Part shown: piece after piece, positions 26,914 through 37,053 of the stretch | Position numbering within the stretch: position 1 is the stretch's first letter | Layout: every line of letters begins with the position of its first letter | Assembly: GCF_902150045.1 (NCBI RefSeq) | Contig: NZ_CABFVU010000001.1 | Span: forward strand, 1,178,001 to 1,242,000 | Direction of reading: 5' to 3' | Source: Chitinophaga polysaccharea | GTDB taxonomy: Bacteria > Bacteroidota > Bacteroidia > Chitinophagales > Chitinophagaceae | DNA: 64,000 nucleotides | Translations under genes and position numbers: made by a program | The notes under the pieces: model-generated | What the model was told of the DNA's origin: nothing | What the model saw: only the letters and a program-made list of their open reading frames with translations | The model's database searches: none

Positions 26914-28307
26914 TAGAATCCAAAATATGCTTTTGCGTTATAGTAACATATATCCTGTACCATTTTTCCTAACCAGGCAATATCATTTGGCAATTCACCA
27001 TGTTCCACATCGTTGCCGATCAGGTTACACAAAATACGGCGAAAATATTCATGTCGTGAGTAAGATAGAAAACTTCTGGAATCTGTTAGCATTCCCACAA
27101 ACCTGCTCAATAATCCCATATTGCTCAACACGTTCATTTGCTTTTCCATGCCATCTTTCTGGTCCAGGAACCACCATCCGGAGCCATACTGGATCTTACC
27201 GGGAACAGTGCCATCCTGGAAATTGCCTGCCATGGTGGCAAAAACCTCATTATAGGATGGGTTCAGGTTGTATACTACCGTCTTCGCCAGTTTATTCTTC
27301 TTATCCAGTGCATCAAAAAATGCGCTCATCGTTTCAGCAACACGCCAGTCACCAATAGAATCCACACCGGCGTCTGCCCCCACCCGCTGCAGTAAGCGGG
27401 AATTATTGTTACGGATAGCTCCCACATGGAACTGTTGCACCCATCCTCTTTCCTGGTTCCATTCGCAAACCGCCTGCAACACTGCAGTTTTAAACTGCGC
27501 ATTTTCATATGGCGTAACAGTCCCGTGCTGACGGGCATTCCGGAAAATGGTGTCCAGTTCCTTTCCACTGGCAGGTGAAAAATAAAAAGTACTGATGCCA
27601 TGGTCGCTTAAGCGGCTGCCGGCTTCATGAAAATAAGTATGCCTGCTGTGCAATGCTTCCATAAGGTCATCAAACCCGTTGATTTCCTTATTGGCAACTG
27701 CTGCCAGCTCATTAACAAACCGGTTGAACACTTCAGGGTTATCCACCGCCATAGCCCGGTCGGGGCGGAAAGTAGGCAGTACTCTTGTCCCAAAAGGTTT
27801 ACCGGCAATGGCCCGGTGATGTTCCAGTGAATCCACCGGATCATCCGTAGTGCACAATGTATCTACTTTATAATGCTGCAGCAGTGTTTGTGTGGATAAC
27901 TGTGGTAATTGTGCATTACAGTCGTGGTATATCTTTTCTGCCGTCTTTTCATTGAGAAGATCAGTGATGCCAAAAGGGTTTTTTAATTCCATGTGCGACC
28001 AGTGATACAAAGGGTTCCGCATGGTATAAGGTGTAGTAGCGGCCCAGTGACGAAATTTCGTATAGTCGTCGGCGCTACCGGTAATAAACTCTTCTGGTAC
28101 GCCGTTCGCGCGCATGGCGCGCCACTTATAATGATCTCCCTTGAGCCAGATGGCATACAGGTTGGCAAATGTTTTGTTCGCAGCTATTTCATCAGGCGGC
28201 AGATGATTATGATAATCTATTACCGGCATTGAAGCGGCATAATCAAAATATAACCGTTTAGCCGTTTCCGTTTGTAGCAAAAAATCTTCAGACAGGAATT
28301 CCTTCAT
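26913..28307 (-). CDS. uxaC: Glucuronate/galacturonate isomerase (UxaC)
   Basis: 464 residues, the standard length. The amidohydrolase-like metal site starts with MPVIDYHNHLPPDEIA, and TLCTTDDPVDSLEHH is a family hallmark. It interconverts D-galacturonate/tagaturonate and D-glucuronate/fructuronate. Only the tagaturonate branch enzymes (UxaB, UxaA) are in the window; no mannonate branch (UxuA/UxuB) is seen, which points to galacturonate as the main free uronate. It lies 7 bases after uxaB and overlaps kdgK by one base. Confidence 0.95.
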   Translation of the reverse strand: MKEFLSEDFLLQTETAKRLYFDYAASMPVIDYHNHLPPDEIAANKTFANLYAIWLKGDHYKWRAMRANGVPEEFITGSADDYTKFRHWAATTPYTMRNPLYHWSHMELKNPFGITDLLNEKTAEKIYHDCNAQLPQLSTQTLLQHYKVDTLCTTDDPVDSLEHHRAIAGKPFGTRVLPTFRPDRAMAVDNPEVFNRFVNELAAVANKEINGFDDLMEALHSRHTYFHEAGSRLSDHGISTFYFSPASGKELDTIFRNARQHGTVTPYENAQFKTAVLQAVCEWNQERGWVQQFHVGAIRNNNSRLLQRVGADAGVDSIGDWRVAETMSAFFDALDKKNKLAKTVVYNLNPSYNEVFATMAGNFQDGTVPGKIQYGSGWWFLDQKDGMEKQMNVLSNMGLLSRFVGMLTDSRSFLSYSRHEYFRRILCNLIGNDVEHGELPNDIAWLGKMVQDICYYNAKAYFGF

Positions 28308-28314
28308 AACATCA

Positions 28315-29808
28315 TTAATTTTTGAGCAGCTGCGATTGAATAAATGCTTTTACACCGTTACTTTTCAACATTTTTAAAAGATGGGCTACCTGTTCGGCAA
28401 ATCCCGGAATAGCGGCCAGGTCTGTTTCCCATAACCGTTTATCGCTGCAGATACCTGCCACCATATCGTCTATATTGCTGTGATCACGCCACCAGGTAGC
28501 AAATACAGCGGCATTGTCGTCTGTAATAACATACTCTTCCCCGTTCCTGTTGCCATAATATTTTCCGGCCTCCTCCCGCACCGGGCAAAGGAATAGCAGC
28601 ATGGCTGCAAAACCCAGGCTCAGGTGATGCGGAAGCGTTTTATATTTCTCGTAATAACGGAGCAGTGTGCGCACATTGCGGGCATTCATCTTGGAACTTT
28701 CCTGGAAGGTAATGCTGATGAGCTTATGTGCTATAAACGGGTTCGCAAAGCGATCCAGCACTTCCGGTGCAAATGCAGTAGCGGTAGGACAGGCCTCTTC
28801 AATAGTAGGCAGTATTTCCCGGAGCACCACTTCTTTAAAGAAATGGCTCATGTAGTCATCCTGCATACATTCATAAACCGTATTAAGGCCGGAAAGGAAA
28901 GCCAATGGCACCGCTGCCGTATGGCTACCATTCAGCAACCGCAGCTTCTGTTCCCGGAATGGTGTGATGCTTGGTTCAATAAGCATTCTTTCATCTGCCT
29001 TATAAAAAGATAATACAGAACGAACATGCTCATTCCCTTCAATAGCCCATAACAGGTAAGGCTCCACTTCTATCCATAATTTATCGGTATACCCGGCTTT
29101 TTGCTCAATTTCAGCAAGGTTGCGGGGCTTGCCCGGAACAATCCGGTCTACCAGTGAATTACAGAAATGATTATCCTGGTTTACCCATGATATAAAGGTA
29201 TGCGGCAATTCGTTGTAAGCGGCCAGCTGCAGTACTATATCTTTCAGCAGGCGTCCGTTATCTACCACCAGTTCCGTAGGAACAATCACAAAACCGGTAT
29301 TGGCGCTGCCTTTGAAATAGGTGAACCGCTCCCATAGCACAGCCAGCAACTTTCCGGGAAAGGAAGCCGGCACACCATCTGCGATTTTCTCAGGGACATA
29401 CTGGATACCCACTTCCGTGGTATTTGAAATAATGGTTTGTAAAGCGGGCTGATGAACAGCGGCTAAAATTGCCGCCCATTCTGCATTCGATTGCAAAACC
29501 CGGCTAACAGCTGCGTTGATCAGGACCTGATCTACCAGTTCTCCCTGGGAAACACCTTTAATGTGGGTAGTAAACAGGCTATCCTGGCTGGAAAAATCGG
29601 CAGTATCGCCATCAGTCGATTTCACGACAACAATTCTTCCTTCATAAATACCCTGCCGGTTGGCTTTGTCTACCAGGTAATCTACCAAACCGCGCAAAAG
29701 CACGCCAGTACCAAATTGCAGGATCTTTTCAGGAAAGCTGAAAGTGTTTACAGGAACACCGGAATCTGGATTTTTTAATATAAATTCTTTATTTAATATA
29801 GGCAGCAT
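28315..29808 (-). CDS. uxaB: Tagaturonate reductase (UxaB)
   Basis: 497 residues, long-chain mannitol-dehydrogenase family. The N-terminal nucleotide-binding stretch ILQFGTGVLLRGLVDYLV and the central LRLLNGSHTAAVPLAFLSG, which holds the conserved catalytic-domain residues, are clear. It reduces D-tagaturonate to D-altronate with NADH. It is the first gene of the uxaB-uxaC-kdgK-kdgA-exuT series. The 196 bases upstream, up to mnmA, are AT-rich with repeated CTAAAA words, and contain no TGCAAACGTTTGCA-type site, so control at this end may differ from the other two transcripts. Confidence 0.93.
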   Translation of the reverse strand: MLPILNKEFILKNPDSGVPVNTFSFPEKILQFGTGVLLRGLVDYLVDKANRQGIYEGRIVVVKSTDGDTADFSSQDSLFTTHIKGVSQGELVDQVLINAAVSRVLQSNAEWAAILAAVHQPALQTIISNTTEVGIQYVPEKIADGVPASFPGKLLAVLWERFTYFKGSANTGFVIVPTELVVDNGRLLKDIVLQLAAYNELPHTFISWVNQDNHFCNSLVDRIVPGKPRNLAEIEQKAGYTDKLWIEVEPYLLWAIEGNEHVRSVLSFYKADERMLIEPSITPFREQKLRLLNGSHTAAVPLAFLSGLNTVYECMQDDYMSHFFKEVVLREILPTIEEACPTATAFAPEVLDRFANPFIAHKLISITFQESSKMNARNVRTLLRYYEKYKTLPHHLSLGFAAMLLFLCPVREEAGKYYGNRNGEEYVITDDNAAVFATWWRDHSNIDDMVAGICSDKRLWETDLAAIPGFAEQVAHLLKMLKSNGVKAFIQSQLLKN

Positions 29809-29977
29809 CGTAACTGATTTATGCTAAAAGGTGGCTAAAACTAATAAATATATAATTCACAATTAAGAATTTATAATTTTCTCTGAATAATCACTAAAAC
29901 GGGCTAAATATAATCAGAATCAATCAGCCCATTGTCAGGATCAATAAAGCACAGATGGCCGTTGGCTTAAATTTAAG

Positions 29978-29985
29978 TAATTTTG
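29978..29985 (+). promoter_or_regulatory. -7 promoter box of mnmA
   Basis: TAATTTTG matches TAnnTTTG and ends 19 bases before the mnmA start. No TTTG is found at the expected -33 distance. Confidence 0.5.
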
Positions 29986-30004
29986 CTGCTCTAAACTTTT
30001 ATAA

Positions 30005-31111
30005 ATGAGCAAGCATGGTAAAGTGCTGGTAGCCATGAGTGGCGGTATCGACAGCACTGTTACAGCGCTGATGCTGCATGAACAGGGTTACGAAGTGGTA
30101 GGAATCACCATGAAAACCTGGGATTATGCATCTGCCGGTGCCAGTAAAAAGGAAACCGGTTGCTGTAACCTGGATTCTTTTAACGACGCCCGCGCTGCAG
30201 CGGTGCATCATGGGTTCCCGCACTTCGTGCTGGATATCCGCAATGAATTCGGTGATTTTGTAGTGAATAATTTTGTCGAGGAATATATTGCAGGACGCAC
30301 GCCTAATCCCTGCGTACTATGCAACACGCATATAAAATGGCGCGCACTGATGAAACGTGCAGACGCGATGGATTGCGAATTTATTGCCACCGGCCACTAC
30401 GGCCAGATCCGTCAGCACGACAACGGCCGCTATGTGATCAGTAAAGGCCTGGATGAAACCAAAGACCAGAGCTATGTGCTGTGGGGTATCCACCAGGATG
30501 TACTGGCCCGCACTATTCTTCCTTTGGGCAGATACCGTAAAACAGAGATACGCCAGATGGCATTTGATTTCGGGTACCCGGAACTGGCTAAAAAAGCCGA
30601 GAGCTATGAAATATGCTTTGTTCCTGACAACGATTACCGGGGCTTCCTGAAAAGAAAAGTAGAAGGCCTGGAAGAAAGGGTAAACGGAGGCAATTTTGTA
30701 CTGGCAGACGGCACGATCGTAGGTCATCACAAGGGTTACCCCTTCTATACCGTTGGGCAGCGTAAAGGGCTTGATATTGCCCTCGGTCGCCCGGTGTTTG
30801 TAACTGAGATCATCCCAGAAACCAATACAGTGGTTTTAGGTAATGAAGACGAACTCCAGAAAAGCGAAATGTTTGTGAGCGGCATTAACATGGGTAAATA
30901 TGATACCATTCCCGAAGGTATGGAGGCTGTTACCAAGATCCGTTATAAAGATAAAGGCGCACTGAGTAACCTGTACAACGAAAACGGACAGGTAAAGGTA
31001 AACTTCTATGAAAGTGTGAAGGGAATTGCACCGGGACAGTCCGCAGTTTTTTATGAAGGCGATGATGTGATCGGTGGTGGAATTATCCAGCGGAGTATGC
31101 CTGTGTTATAA
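30005..31111 (+). CDS. mnmA: tRNA-specific 2-thiouridylase MnmA (TrmU)
   Basis: 368 residues. The PP-loop for ATP is AMSGGIDSTVTAL at the N-terminus. The two catalytic cysteines are Cys103 in NPCVLCN and Cys204 in YEICFVPDNDYRGFL, matching the known pair in this enzyme. It puts sulfur on U34 of the tRNAs for Lys, Glu and Gln, using persulfide from a relay. Single gene with its own promoter box and a strong terminator shared with the convergent methylase gene. Confidence 0.95.
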   Translation: MSKHGKVLVAMSGGIDSTVTALMLHEQGYEVVGITMKTWDYASAGASKKETGCCNLDSFNDARAAAVHHGFPHFVLDIRNEFGDFVVNNFVEEYIAGRTPNPCVLCNTHIKWRALMKRADAMDCEFIATGHYGQIRQHDNGRYVISKGLDETKDQSYVLWGIHQDVLARTILPLGRYRKTEIRQMAFDFGYPELAKKAESYEICFVPDNDYRGFLKRKVEGLEERVNGGNFVLADGTIVGHHKGYPFYTVGQRKGLDIALGRPVFVTEIIPETNTVVLGNEDELQKSEMFVSGINMGKYDTIPEGMEAVTKIRYKDKGALSNLYNENGQVKVNFYESVKGIAPGQSAVFYEGDDVIGGGIIQRSMPVL

Positions 31112-31123
31112 TTTTGCAAATCA

Positions 31124-31176
31124 GATAAAAGAAAAAGGGTGGGAAGATGAGATCTTTCCACCCTTTTTCTTTTATC
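31124..31176. terminator. Bidirectional terminator between mnmA and the rRNA methylase gene
   Basis: Inverted repeat with arms of about 24 bases and a single G-T wobble (GATAAAAGAAAAAGGGTGG and its complement), with T-rich tracts on both strands. It lies 12 bases after the mnmA stop and 6 bases from the convergent gene's stop. Confidence 0.85.
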
Positions 31177-31182
31177 AAAAAA

Positions 31183-32340
31183 CTAAGATAATCTCACAGC
31201 GTACATCGTATCCGCGCCTTTATCATACCCGGCAATCACGCCCCCTTCCTGTTTCCGCAGATCACAGATGGTTTGTATATATTTTACCACTTCTTCATTT
31301 TCCTGCTTAAAAACAGAACAGGTGATATAGATCAGTGAGCCGCCTTTTTTTACAAACGGCGCTACGTTACGCGCTATCTTCTGTTGCAACTGCTGGTATT
31401 TGCTGATCTCTTCCTTTTTAAAGAAAGTAATACTTTCCGGTGTACGGCCCCAGGTGCCGGAACCACTGCAGGGCGCGTCCAGGATAATACCATCGAATTG
31501 CTGATTGCCCATGGAGGCAGGAAAATTTTCTGCAGTAAGATCTGCCACCCGGGCTTCATAATTCTTCACTCCAGCTACTGCGAAGCGTTGCTGCAGGTTT
31601 TCCAGGATAGACCTTCTCACGTCGGATACCAATAGCTGCACACCCGGCTGCTGGTCTTTGAGCAGAACGGACTTACCGCCACTGGCTGCACAGCAATCCC
31701 ACCAGCGCTGCTGCTTCTGCGGATGAAATAATTCTCCCGTGCGCTGACTGGAAGCATCCTGCACCTCGTACCAGCTTTTCTCCGGCACTATTGCCTCTAT
31801 TTTAGTGCCATTGGGCAATGCTATAGTGGCATTATTGGGAAACAGCTCGTATGCAATGGCCGCCTTATCCAGTAGCTGCAATATTTTATCGAGCTTATTA
31901 TTGCGCACCCGGATAAATAACAGGGGCTGTTTTAAAATAGTATAGGCGTATGCGTTAGGTTCTATTGTATCCGACAGTTCAGTCAAAAATGGGAACAGGG
32001 CATCGGCGGTCAATGGAGCAGGCAGCAGTGCTGCCTTGTCTGCATACGGCAACGCAACCTGCTCATTCCAGGCCGGCCGGATAGCAGCCAGGAAATCGCT
32101 GGAGGCAGTTTCGCAAAGAAATGCGCCGGCAATAATCCGCTCTTTTACAGAAAGCGATTCTCCCCATTTCCCAAGCCGGAAATAATGATATACCAGCTGT
32201 GAAATCCAGCGCCGGTCGCGCCCTCCCATATAAGGGTGCTCCTTAAAAAACGATTTAAGGAAATGATGTAATGGCAGGCTGCCCTGGTAGGCGCCGATAA
32301 TTTTTTCTGCAGATGCTAAGTAATTTTCCCAACGGGTCAT
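31183..32340 (-). CDS. RsmB/NOP-family RNA (cytosine-5)-methyltransferase
   Basis: 385 residues. The N-terminal helical RNA-binding region (about 1-130) is followed by a Rossmann methyltransferase domain with SAM motif WWDCCAASGGKSVLLKDQ, motif IV ILDAPCSGSGTWGR and the catalytic cysteine in YITCSVFKQENEEVV. The family puts a methyl group on C5 of a cytosine, mostly in 16S rRNA (RsmB, RsmF) or tRNA. The exact site cannot be told from sequence. Single gene, convergent with mnmA. Confidence 0.88.
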   Translation of the reverse strand: MTRWENYLASAEKIIGAYQGSLPLHHFLKSFFKEHPYMGGRDRRWISQLVYHYFRLGKWGESLSVKERIIAGAFLCETASSDFLAAIRPAWNEQVALPYADKAALLPAPLTADALFPFLTELSDTIEPNAYAYTILKQPLLFIRVRNNKLDKILQLLDKAAIAYELFPNNATIALPNGTKIEAIVPEKSWYEVQDASSQRTGELFHPQKQQRWWDCCAASGGKSVLLKDQQPGVQLLVSDVRRSILENLQQRFAVAGVKNYEARVADLTAENFPASMGNQQFDGIILDAPCSGSGTWGRTPESITFFKKEEISKYQQLQQKIARNVAPFVKKGGSLIYITCSVFKQENEEVVKYIQTICDLRKQEGGVIAGYDKGADTMYAVRLS

Positions 32341-32382
32341 ATGCGAAGATACGGGCTAATACTGACGTCCCGGGAAATAGCA

Positions 32383-32416
32383 TAAAAAAAATCCGGCCTG
32401 TTGCCAGACCGGATTT
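32383..32416 (-). terminator. Rho-independent terminator after sucB
   Basis: AAATCCGG and CCGGATTT form a stem with further pairing inside, followed by eight T on the minus strand, 22 bases after the sucB stop codon. Confidence 0.85.
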
Positions 32417-32438
32417 CATTATATGTTGCAAGCTGAAA

Positions 32439-34019
32439 CTAGAGTTTCAGCAATGCTTTCAGCGGGTCTTTCCCGAACAGCAGCTGTTCAGGATTTTCCA
32501 GCATTTCTTTTACTCTTACGAGGAAGCTTACTGATTCGCGGCCATCAATGATACGGTGGTCGTAGCTCAGCGCCAGGTACATCATTGGACGGATTACCAC
32601 CTGACCGTTGATGGCCATCGGGCGGTCCTGGATTTTGTGCATACCCAGGATAGCGGATTGCGGGATGTTGATGATAGGTGTGCTCATCAGGGAACCGAAT
32701 ACGCCGCCATTGGTAATGGTAAAGGTACCGCCTGTCATTTCGGGCATGGTCAGTTTGTTGTCGCGGGCCTTGGTAGCCAGCTCTACTACTGCTTTTTCAA
32801 TACCTGCCATATCCAGGCTTTCTGCGTTGCGGATCACCGGTACTACCAGCCCTTTCGGAGCAGATACGGCGATGGAAATATCGCAGTAATCGTGGTACAC
32901 CAGTTCTTCTCCGTCGATATAGGCGTTTACGGAAGGGAATTCCTGTAAAGCGAAGCAGCATGCTTTTGTAAAGAAGCTCATGAAGCCGAGATTCACCTCA
33001 TGCTGTTTTTTGAACACTTCCTTGTATTTGGCACGCAGCGCCATGATTTCGGTCATGTCTACCTCGTTGAAGGTAGTTAGCATTGCCGTTGTATTTTTCG
33101 CTTCCACCAGGCGGCGGGAAACGGTTTTACGCAGGTTGCTCATTTTTTCGCGGCGTTCATTGCGGGAGAACATTTCCTGACCGATAGCCACGCCCGGGTT
33201 TTGCAGGGCGGCAAATACATCGTCTTTCATGATCTTGCCATGGGCGCCGGAACCTTTGATGCTGGAGGGATCCACATGTTTATCGGCAATCACTGCTGCA
33301 GCCACCGGTGATGCTTTCACATCATTGGGAATGCTGGTAACAGGCGCCTGTTGCGGTTGTGGTGCAGCCTTTGCCGGTTGTGCAGCAGGAGCTGCCACCG
33401 CTGGTGCGGCTTTACCCGCCGGTCTGCCAACGCTTGTATCTATTTTGCAGGCTACATCACCTATTTTCAAAGTATCTCCTTCTTTTGCTACGGTAATCAG
33501 CGAACCGGCTTCTTCTGCATTAAGCTCGAAGGTAGCCTTCTCTGATTCCAGCTCACAAACCACTTCATCACGCTCTACATAATCACCATTATTCTTTAAC
33601 CATTTCACCAGTGTTACTTCACTGATAGACTCTCCTACTGTAGGCACTTTCATTTCAATCGTCCCTTTATTTACCGCTGGAGCTGCTGGTGCTTCCGCTG
33701 CGGGAGCAGGCGCCGGTGCAGTAGCTGCAGCTGCAGCAGGTTCAGCAGCCGGAGCAGCGCTGGTGGTCGGTGCAGCGGCATCTGTATCAATAGTACAGGC
33801 CACATCACCAATCTTCAAAGTAGCTCCTTCCTGTGCAGCAGGGGCTATCTTCAGGACACCCGCCTTTTCTGCATTCAGTTCGAAGGTTGCTTTCTCAGAT
33901 TCCATTTCACACAATACCTCGTCCTGCTGAACATAATCTCCGTCTTTCTTCAACCACTTTGCAATTGTTACCTCGCTAATAGATTCTCCTACCGTAGGGA
34001 CTTTGATTTCGATAACCAT
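32439..34019 (-). CDS. sucB: 2-oxoglutarate dehydrogenase E2 (dihydrolipoyl succinyltransferase) with two lipoyl domains
   Basis: 526 residues. Two lipoyl domains repeat with a period of 118 residues: 1-78 (lipoyl Lys43 in [12 protein letters not shown]) and 120-196 (Lys161 in the same motif). They are joined by Ala/Pro-rich linkers. A peripheral-subunit-binding domain follows (about 245-285, [18 protein letters not shown]), then the catalytic acyltransferase domain with the [10 protein letters not shown] active site near the C-terminus. It transfers succinyl to CoA in the TCA cycle. E. coli SucB has one lipoyl domain; two is a known variant. It follows sucA after 90 bases and has a strong terminator. 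Confidence 0.95.
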   Translation of the reverse strand: MVIEIKVPTVGESISEVTIAKWLKKDGDYVQQDEVLCEMESEKATFELNAEKAGVLKIAPAAQEGATLKIGDVACTIDTDAAAPTTSAAPAAEPAAAAATAPAPAPAAEAPAAPAVNKGTIEMKVPTVGESISEVTLVKWLKNNGDYVERDEVVCELESEKATFELNAEEAGSLITVAKEGDTLKIGDVACKIDTSVGRPAGKAAPAVAAPAAQPAKAAPQPQQAPVTSIPNDVKASPVAAAVIADKHVDPSSIKGSGAHGKIMKDDVFAALQNPGVAIGQEMFSRNERREKMSNLRKTVSRRLVEAKNTTAMLTTFNEVDMTEIMALRAKYKEVFKKQHEVNLGFMSFFTKACCFALQEFPSVNAYIDGEELVYHDYCDISIAVSAPKGLVVPVIRNAESLDMAGIEKAVVELATKARDNKLTMPEMTGGTFTITNGGVFGSLMSTPIINIPQSAILGMHKIQDRPMAINGQVVIRPMMYLALSYDHRIIDGRESVSFLVRVKEMLENPEQLLFGKDPLKALLKL

Positions 34020-34109
34020 ATTTAATCAGTTGATGGTGATACCAGGTTTTTCGTTGAGTGGTTAACCTTAACGTAAAGCCTGGTTATTCTGTTTATACTT
34101 TGAATTTTT

Positions 34110-36869
34110 TTAGATGTTAAAAGCCGTGTCTATGATCTGTTGCTGCTCACGTGCGTGCACTTTTGCATACCCCGTTGCTGTGGAAGCACTCGGGTTGCGG
34201 CTGATAACACCATAGTTGATCTGTTTCAGGTTCATTTGCAGGAATGCTGCAGCACCCATATTCAGCGGTTCTTCCTGTACCCAGAAGAAGGTAGCGCCTT
34301 TATACTTCTGTGCAATGGCTTCCAGTTGTTTAACCGGCAGCGGGTACAATTGTTCCAGGCGTACAATCGCCACATCCTTGCGATCATCCTTAGCCTGTTT
34401 ATCACTCAGATCAAAATACATTTTACCGGAGCAAAGTAATACTTTCTTCACTACTGCTGCATCGTCTATAAACGGATCATCCAGTACTTCCTTAAAGCCA
34501 CCCTGTGTAAATTCTTCCATAGCCGAATAAGCGCCTACATGCCGCAGATTGGCTTTTGGAGAGAAGTTAATGAGTGGTTTGCGGAACTGCCAGGTTAACT
34601 GGCGGCGTAACGCATGGAAGAAGTTAGCCGCAGTGGTAATATTGGTGATCACCATATTTTCCTCTGCGCATTGCTGCAGGAAGCGTTCCGGGCGGGCATT
34701 GGAGTGGTCTGGTCCACCTCCTTCATAACCATGTGGCAATAACATCACCAGGCCGTTCTGCGTAGTCCATTTCTGTTCTGCACTGCTGATATACTGGTCA
34801 ATAACCGTTTGCGCACCGTTTACGAAATCGCCATACTGCGCTTCCCATAATACCAGGTTATTGGGATTGGCCATGGCATAACCATATTCAAAGCCCAATA
34901 CGCCATATTCGCTCAATAAAGAGTTATAAATTCTGAACTTACCCTGGTTTTCCTGCAAATGACCGAGGCGACTGTAAGTTTCATTGGTATTTTCATCAAA
35001 CAATACTGCATGGCGGTGGGAGAAGGTACCACGTTTTACATCTTCCCCGCTCATTCTCACATCTTTACCTTCAATCAGGAGACTGGCATAGGCCAGCAGT
35101 TCGCCGGTGGCCCAGTCTACCTTACCCTCCTCCTGGTAAAGTTTTACTTTATCCTGCAGCAGTTTACTCACTTTACGCAGTGGAACAAAGTTGTCCGGCC
35201 ATTTCATCAGGCTGTCGAACAGCCGTTTAAAATCTTCTTCCTTAATAGCGGTTACCGGGGAAGTCTCAAAATCCTGGGGGGTAGCTTTGCGCAGGGCCTG
35301 CCACCATTGTTCCGGTTTCTGGCTCACATAGGGCAGCGGATGTTGTTTTACATCATCCAGGCGGGCCTGTAAGTCGTCCCAGAAGCTTTTCTCCATTTCT
35401 TTGGCCAGCGCCTGTGCCTCAGATTCGCCGTTGTTCAGGAGGAACTGGGTATATACTTCACGCGGATTGGCGTGTTTTTCAATAAGGGCGTAGAGGCTCG
35501 GTTGTGTAAACTTAGGCTCATCACCTTCGTTGTGGCCATGTTTGCGGTAGCAAACCATGTCTATGAACACATCTTCGTTGAATTCCTGGCGGTAACGGGC
35601 GGCCAGCTGGGATACTTTCACCACTGCTTCTGCATCGTCACCGTTTACATGGAACACCGGGGCCTGTACAATAGATGCCACGCTGGTACAGTAATCAGAG
35701 GAGCGGGCATCGTCAAAATCGGTGGTAAAGCCGATCTGGTTATTGATCACAAAGTGAATGGAACCACCTACGTAGTATCCTTTCAGTTTGCTCATCTGTT
35801 CCACTTCATACACAATTCCCTGTCCTGCCACTGCGGCATCACCATGGATGAGGATGGGCAGTATTTTATCGTAGTCGCTGTTGTAGATCACGTCCGCTTT
35901 ACTGCGTGCAAATCCTACAACGATCGGGTCTACCACTTCCAGGTGGGAAGGGTTGGGCATGAGTTGCAGGTTAACCGGTTTGCCTGCAGGAGTAGTTACC
36001 TGGGAGCGGAAGCCGAGGTGGTATTTCACGTCGCCGCTGCCCATGGTCATATCCGGAACAGCCAGTCCTTCAAATTCATTGAAGATCTGCTCGTAGGTTT
36101 TACCCAGGATATTGGCCAGTACGTTCAAACGGCCGCGGTGCGCCATTCCTATCACGGATTCCTGCACCCCGTATTCAGCCGCCACGTTGATAATAGCATC
36201 CAGCGCGGGAATAGTGGCTTCGCCGCCTTCCAGGCCAAAACGTTTCTGCCCTATATATTTTGTGTGAAGAAACTTCTCGAAAATAACGCCCTGGTTCAGC
36301 TTTTGCAGGATGCGTTTACGTTGCTCAAGGGATAAAGGCTGCAGCATGATTGTCTCAAACTCTTTCTCCATCCATTTCGCCTTTTCCCGGTCGTTGATGT
36401 AGGTGTATTGAAGTCCTACGGAACCGGCATAAATCTGCTGCAGGTAAGCAACGATCTTTTCCAGGGTGGTTTTACCCACACCGATGGTGGTTCCTGCGTA
36501 AAATTCTGTTTTAAGATCAGCGTCCCCTAATCCAAAACTGGCGAGGTCGAGGTTGGCCTTGCGGTCTTTTCTTTCACGGATGGGGTTGGTTTTAGCAATT
36601 AAGTGGCCTTTTTTGCGATATGCCTGTATCAGGCGGTATACACCCAGTTCTTTCGCCAGCTGGTCGTCGCTCACCGGCAACGAAGTGCTGCCTCCTGCTA
36701 CCGGCGCTGTTGCCGCCGCTTTGCCGTTAACATTGGATACTGCAAAATCAAATCCTTCGAAAAATTTAACCCAATCCGGGTCTACAGAGTTGGGATCTTT
36801 GCGGAAATCCTGGTATAACGATTCAATGTAAGCAGGATGTGAGTTGGTGACGAATGAGAAGTCCTTCAT
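34110..36869 (-). CDS. sucA: 2-oxoglutarate dehydrogenase E1 (thiamine-dependent)
   Basis: 919 residues, standard length. The N-terminal E2-interaction segment (FSFVTNSHPAYIESLYQDF) is followed by the thiamine-diphosphate domains: GMAHRGRLNVLANILG, GDAAVAGQGIVYE, NNQIGFTT, and a C-terminal transketolase-like part with LLPHGYEGGGPDHSNARPER. It decarboxylates 2-oxoglutarate and passes the succinyl group to lipoyl-SucB. Operon sucA-sucB. Upstream, at about 36917-36937, lies an AT-rich imperfect palindrome centred on ATATATTAATATAT, a possible control site. Confidence 0.96.
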   Translation of the reverse strand: MKDFSFVTNSHPAYIESLYQDFRKDPNSVDPDWVKFFEGFDFAVSNVNGKAAATAPVAGGSTSLPVSDDQLAKELGVYRLIQAYRKKGHLIAKTNPIRERKDRKANLDLASFGLGDADLKTEFYAGTTIGVGKTTLEKIVAYLQQIYAGSVGLQYTYINDREKAKWMEKEFETIMLQPLSLEQRKRILQKLNQGVIFEKFLHTKYIGQKRFGLEGGEATIPALDAIINVAAEYGVQESVIGMAHRGRLNVLANILGKTYEQIFNEFEGLAVPDMTMGSGDVKYHLGFRSQVTTPAGKPVNLQLMPNPSHLEVVDPIVVGFARSKADVIYNSDYDKILPILIHGDAAVAGQGIVYEVEQMSKLKGYYVGGSIHFVINNQIGFTTDFDDARSSDYCTSVASIVQAPVFHVNGDDAEAVVKVSQLAARYRQEFNEDVFIDMVCYRKHGHNEGDEPKFTQPSLYALIEKHANPREVYTQFLLNNGESEAQALAKEMEKSFWDDLQARLDDVKQHPLPYVSQKPEQWWQALRKATPQDFETSPVTAIKEEDFKRLFDSLMKWPDNFVPLRKVSKLLQDKVKLYQEEGKVDWATGELLAYASLLIEGKDVRMSGEDVKRGTFSHRHAVLFDENTNETYSRLGHLQENQGKFRIYNSLLSEYGVLGFEYGYAMANPNNLVLWEAQYGDFVNGAQTVIDQYISSAEQKWTTQNGLVMLLPHGYEGGGPDHSNARPERFLQQCAEENMVITNITTAANFFHALRRQLTWQFRKPLINFSPKANLRHVGAYSAMEEFTQGGFKEVLDDPFIDDAAVVKKVLLCSGKMYFDLSDKQAKDDRKDVAIVRLEQLYPLPVKQLEAIAQKYKGATFFWVQEEPLNMGAAAFLQMNLKQINYGVISRNPSASTATGYAKVHAREQQQIIDTAFNI

Positions 36870-37053
36870 TTACAACGAGTTTTGCTGATCTTCAGTTCAA
36901 ATACTTTTCTGTTGATCCCAATATATTAATATATGGGATTGCAAATATCGCTCGTTTTTTGATACGCTGGTTGGAAAAAATGAGAAAAAATCAAGTGATT
37001 ATCTGTGATAAAAGGTACTTATATTTGCAGTTCACCGGAAAAACTACATTTAG

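Noticed and set aside
29809..30004. A LacI-type operator ahead of uxaB.
   Set aside because: No sequence close to TGCAAACGTTTGCA is present; only CTAAAA words and AT-rich dyads are seen.
32439..34019. The repeated lipoyl domain of sucB as an assembly duplication.
   Set aside because: The two copies differ at many positions and are joined by distinct Ala/Pro linkers; two-lipoyl E2 proteins are a known form.
35472..36335. A 287-codon open frame on the plus strand.
   Set aside because: It is entirely antisense to sucA, has no family resemblance or promoter box, and is a by-product of codon use.
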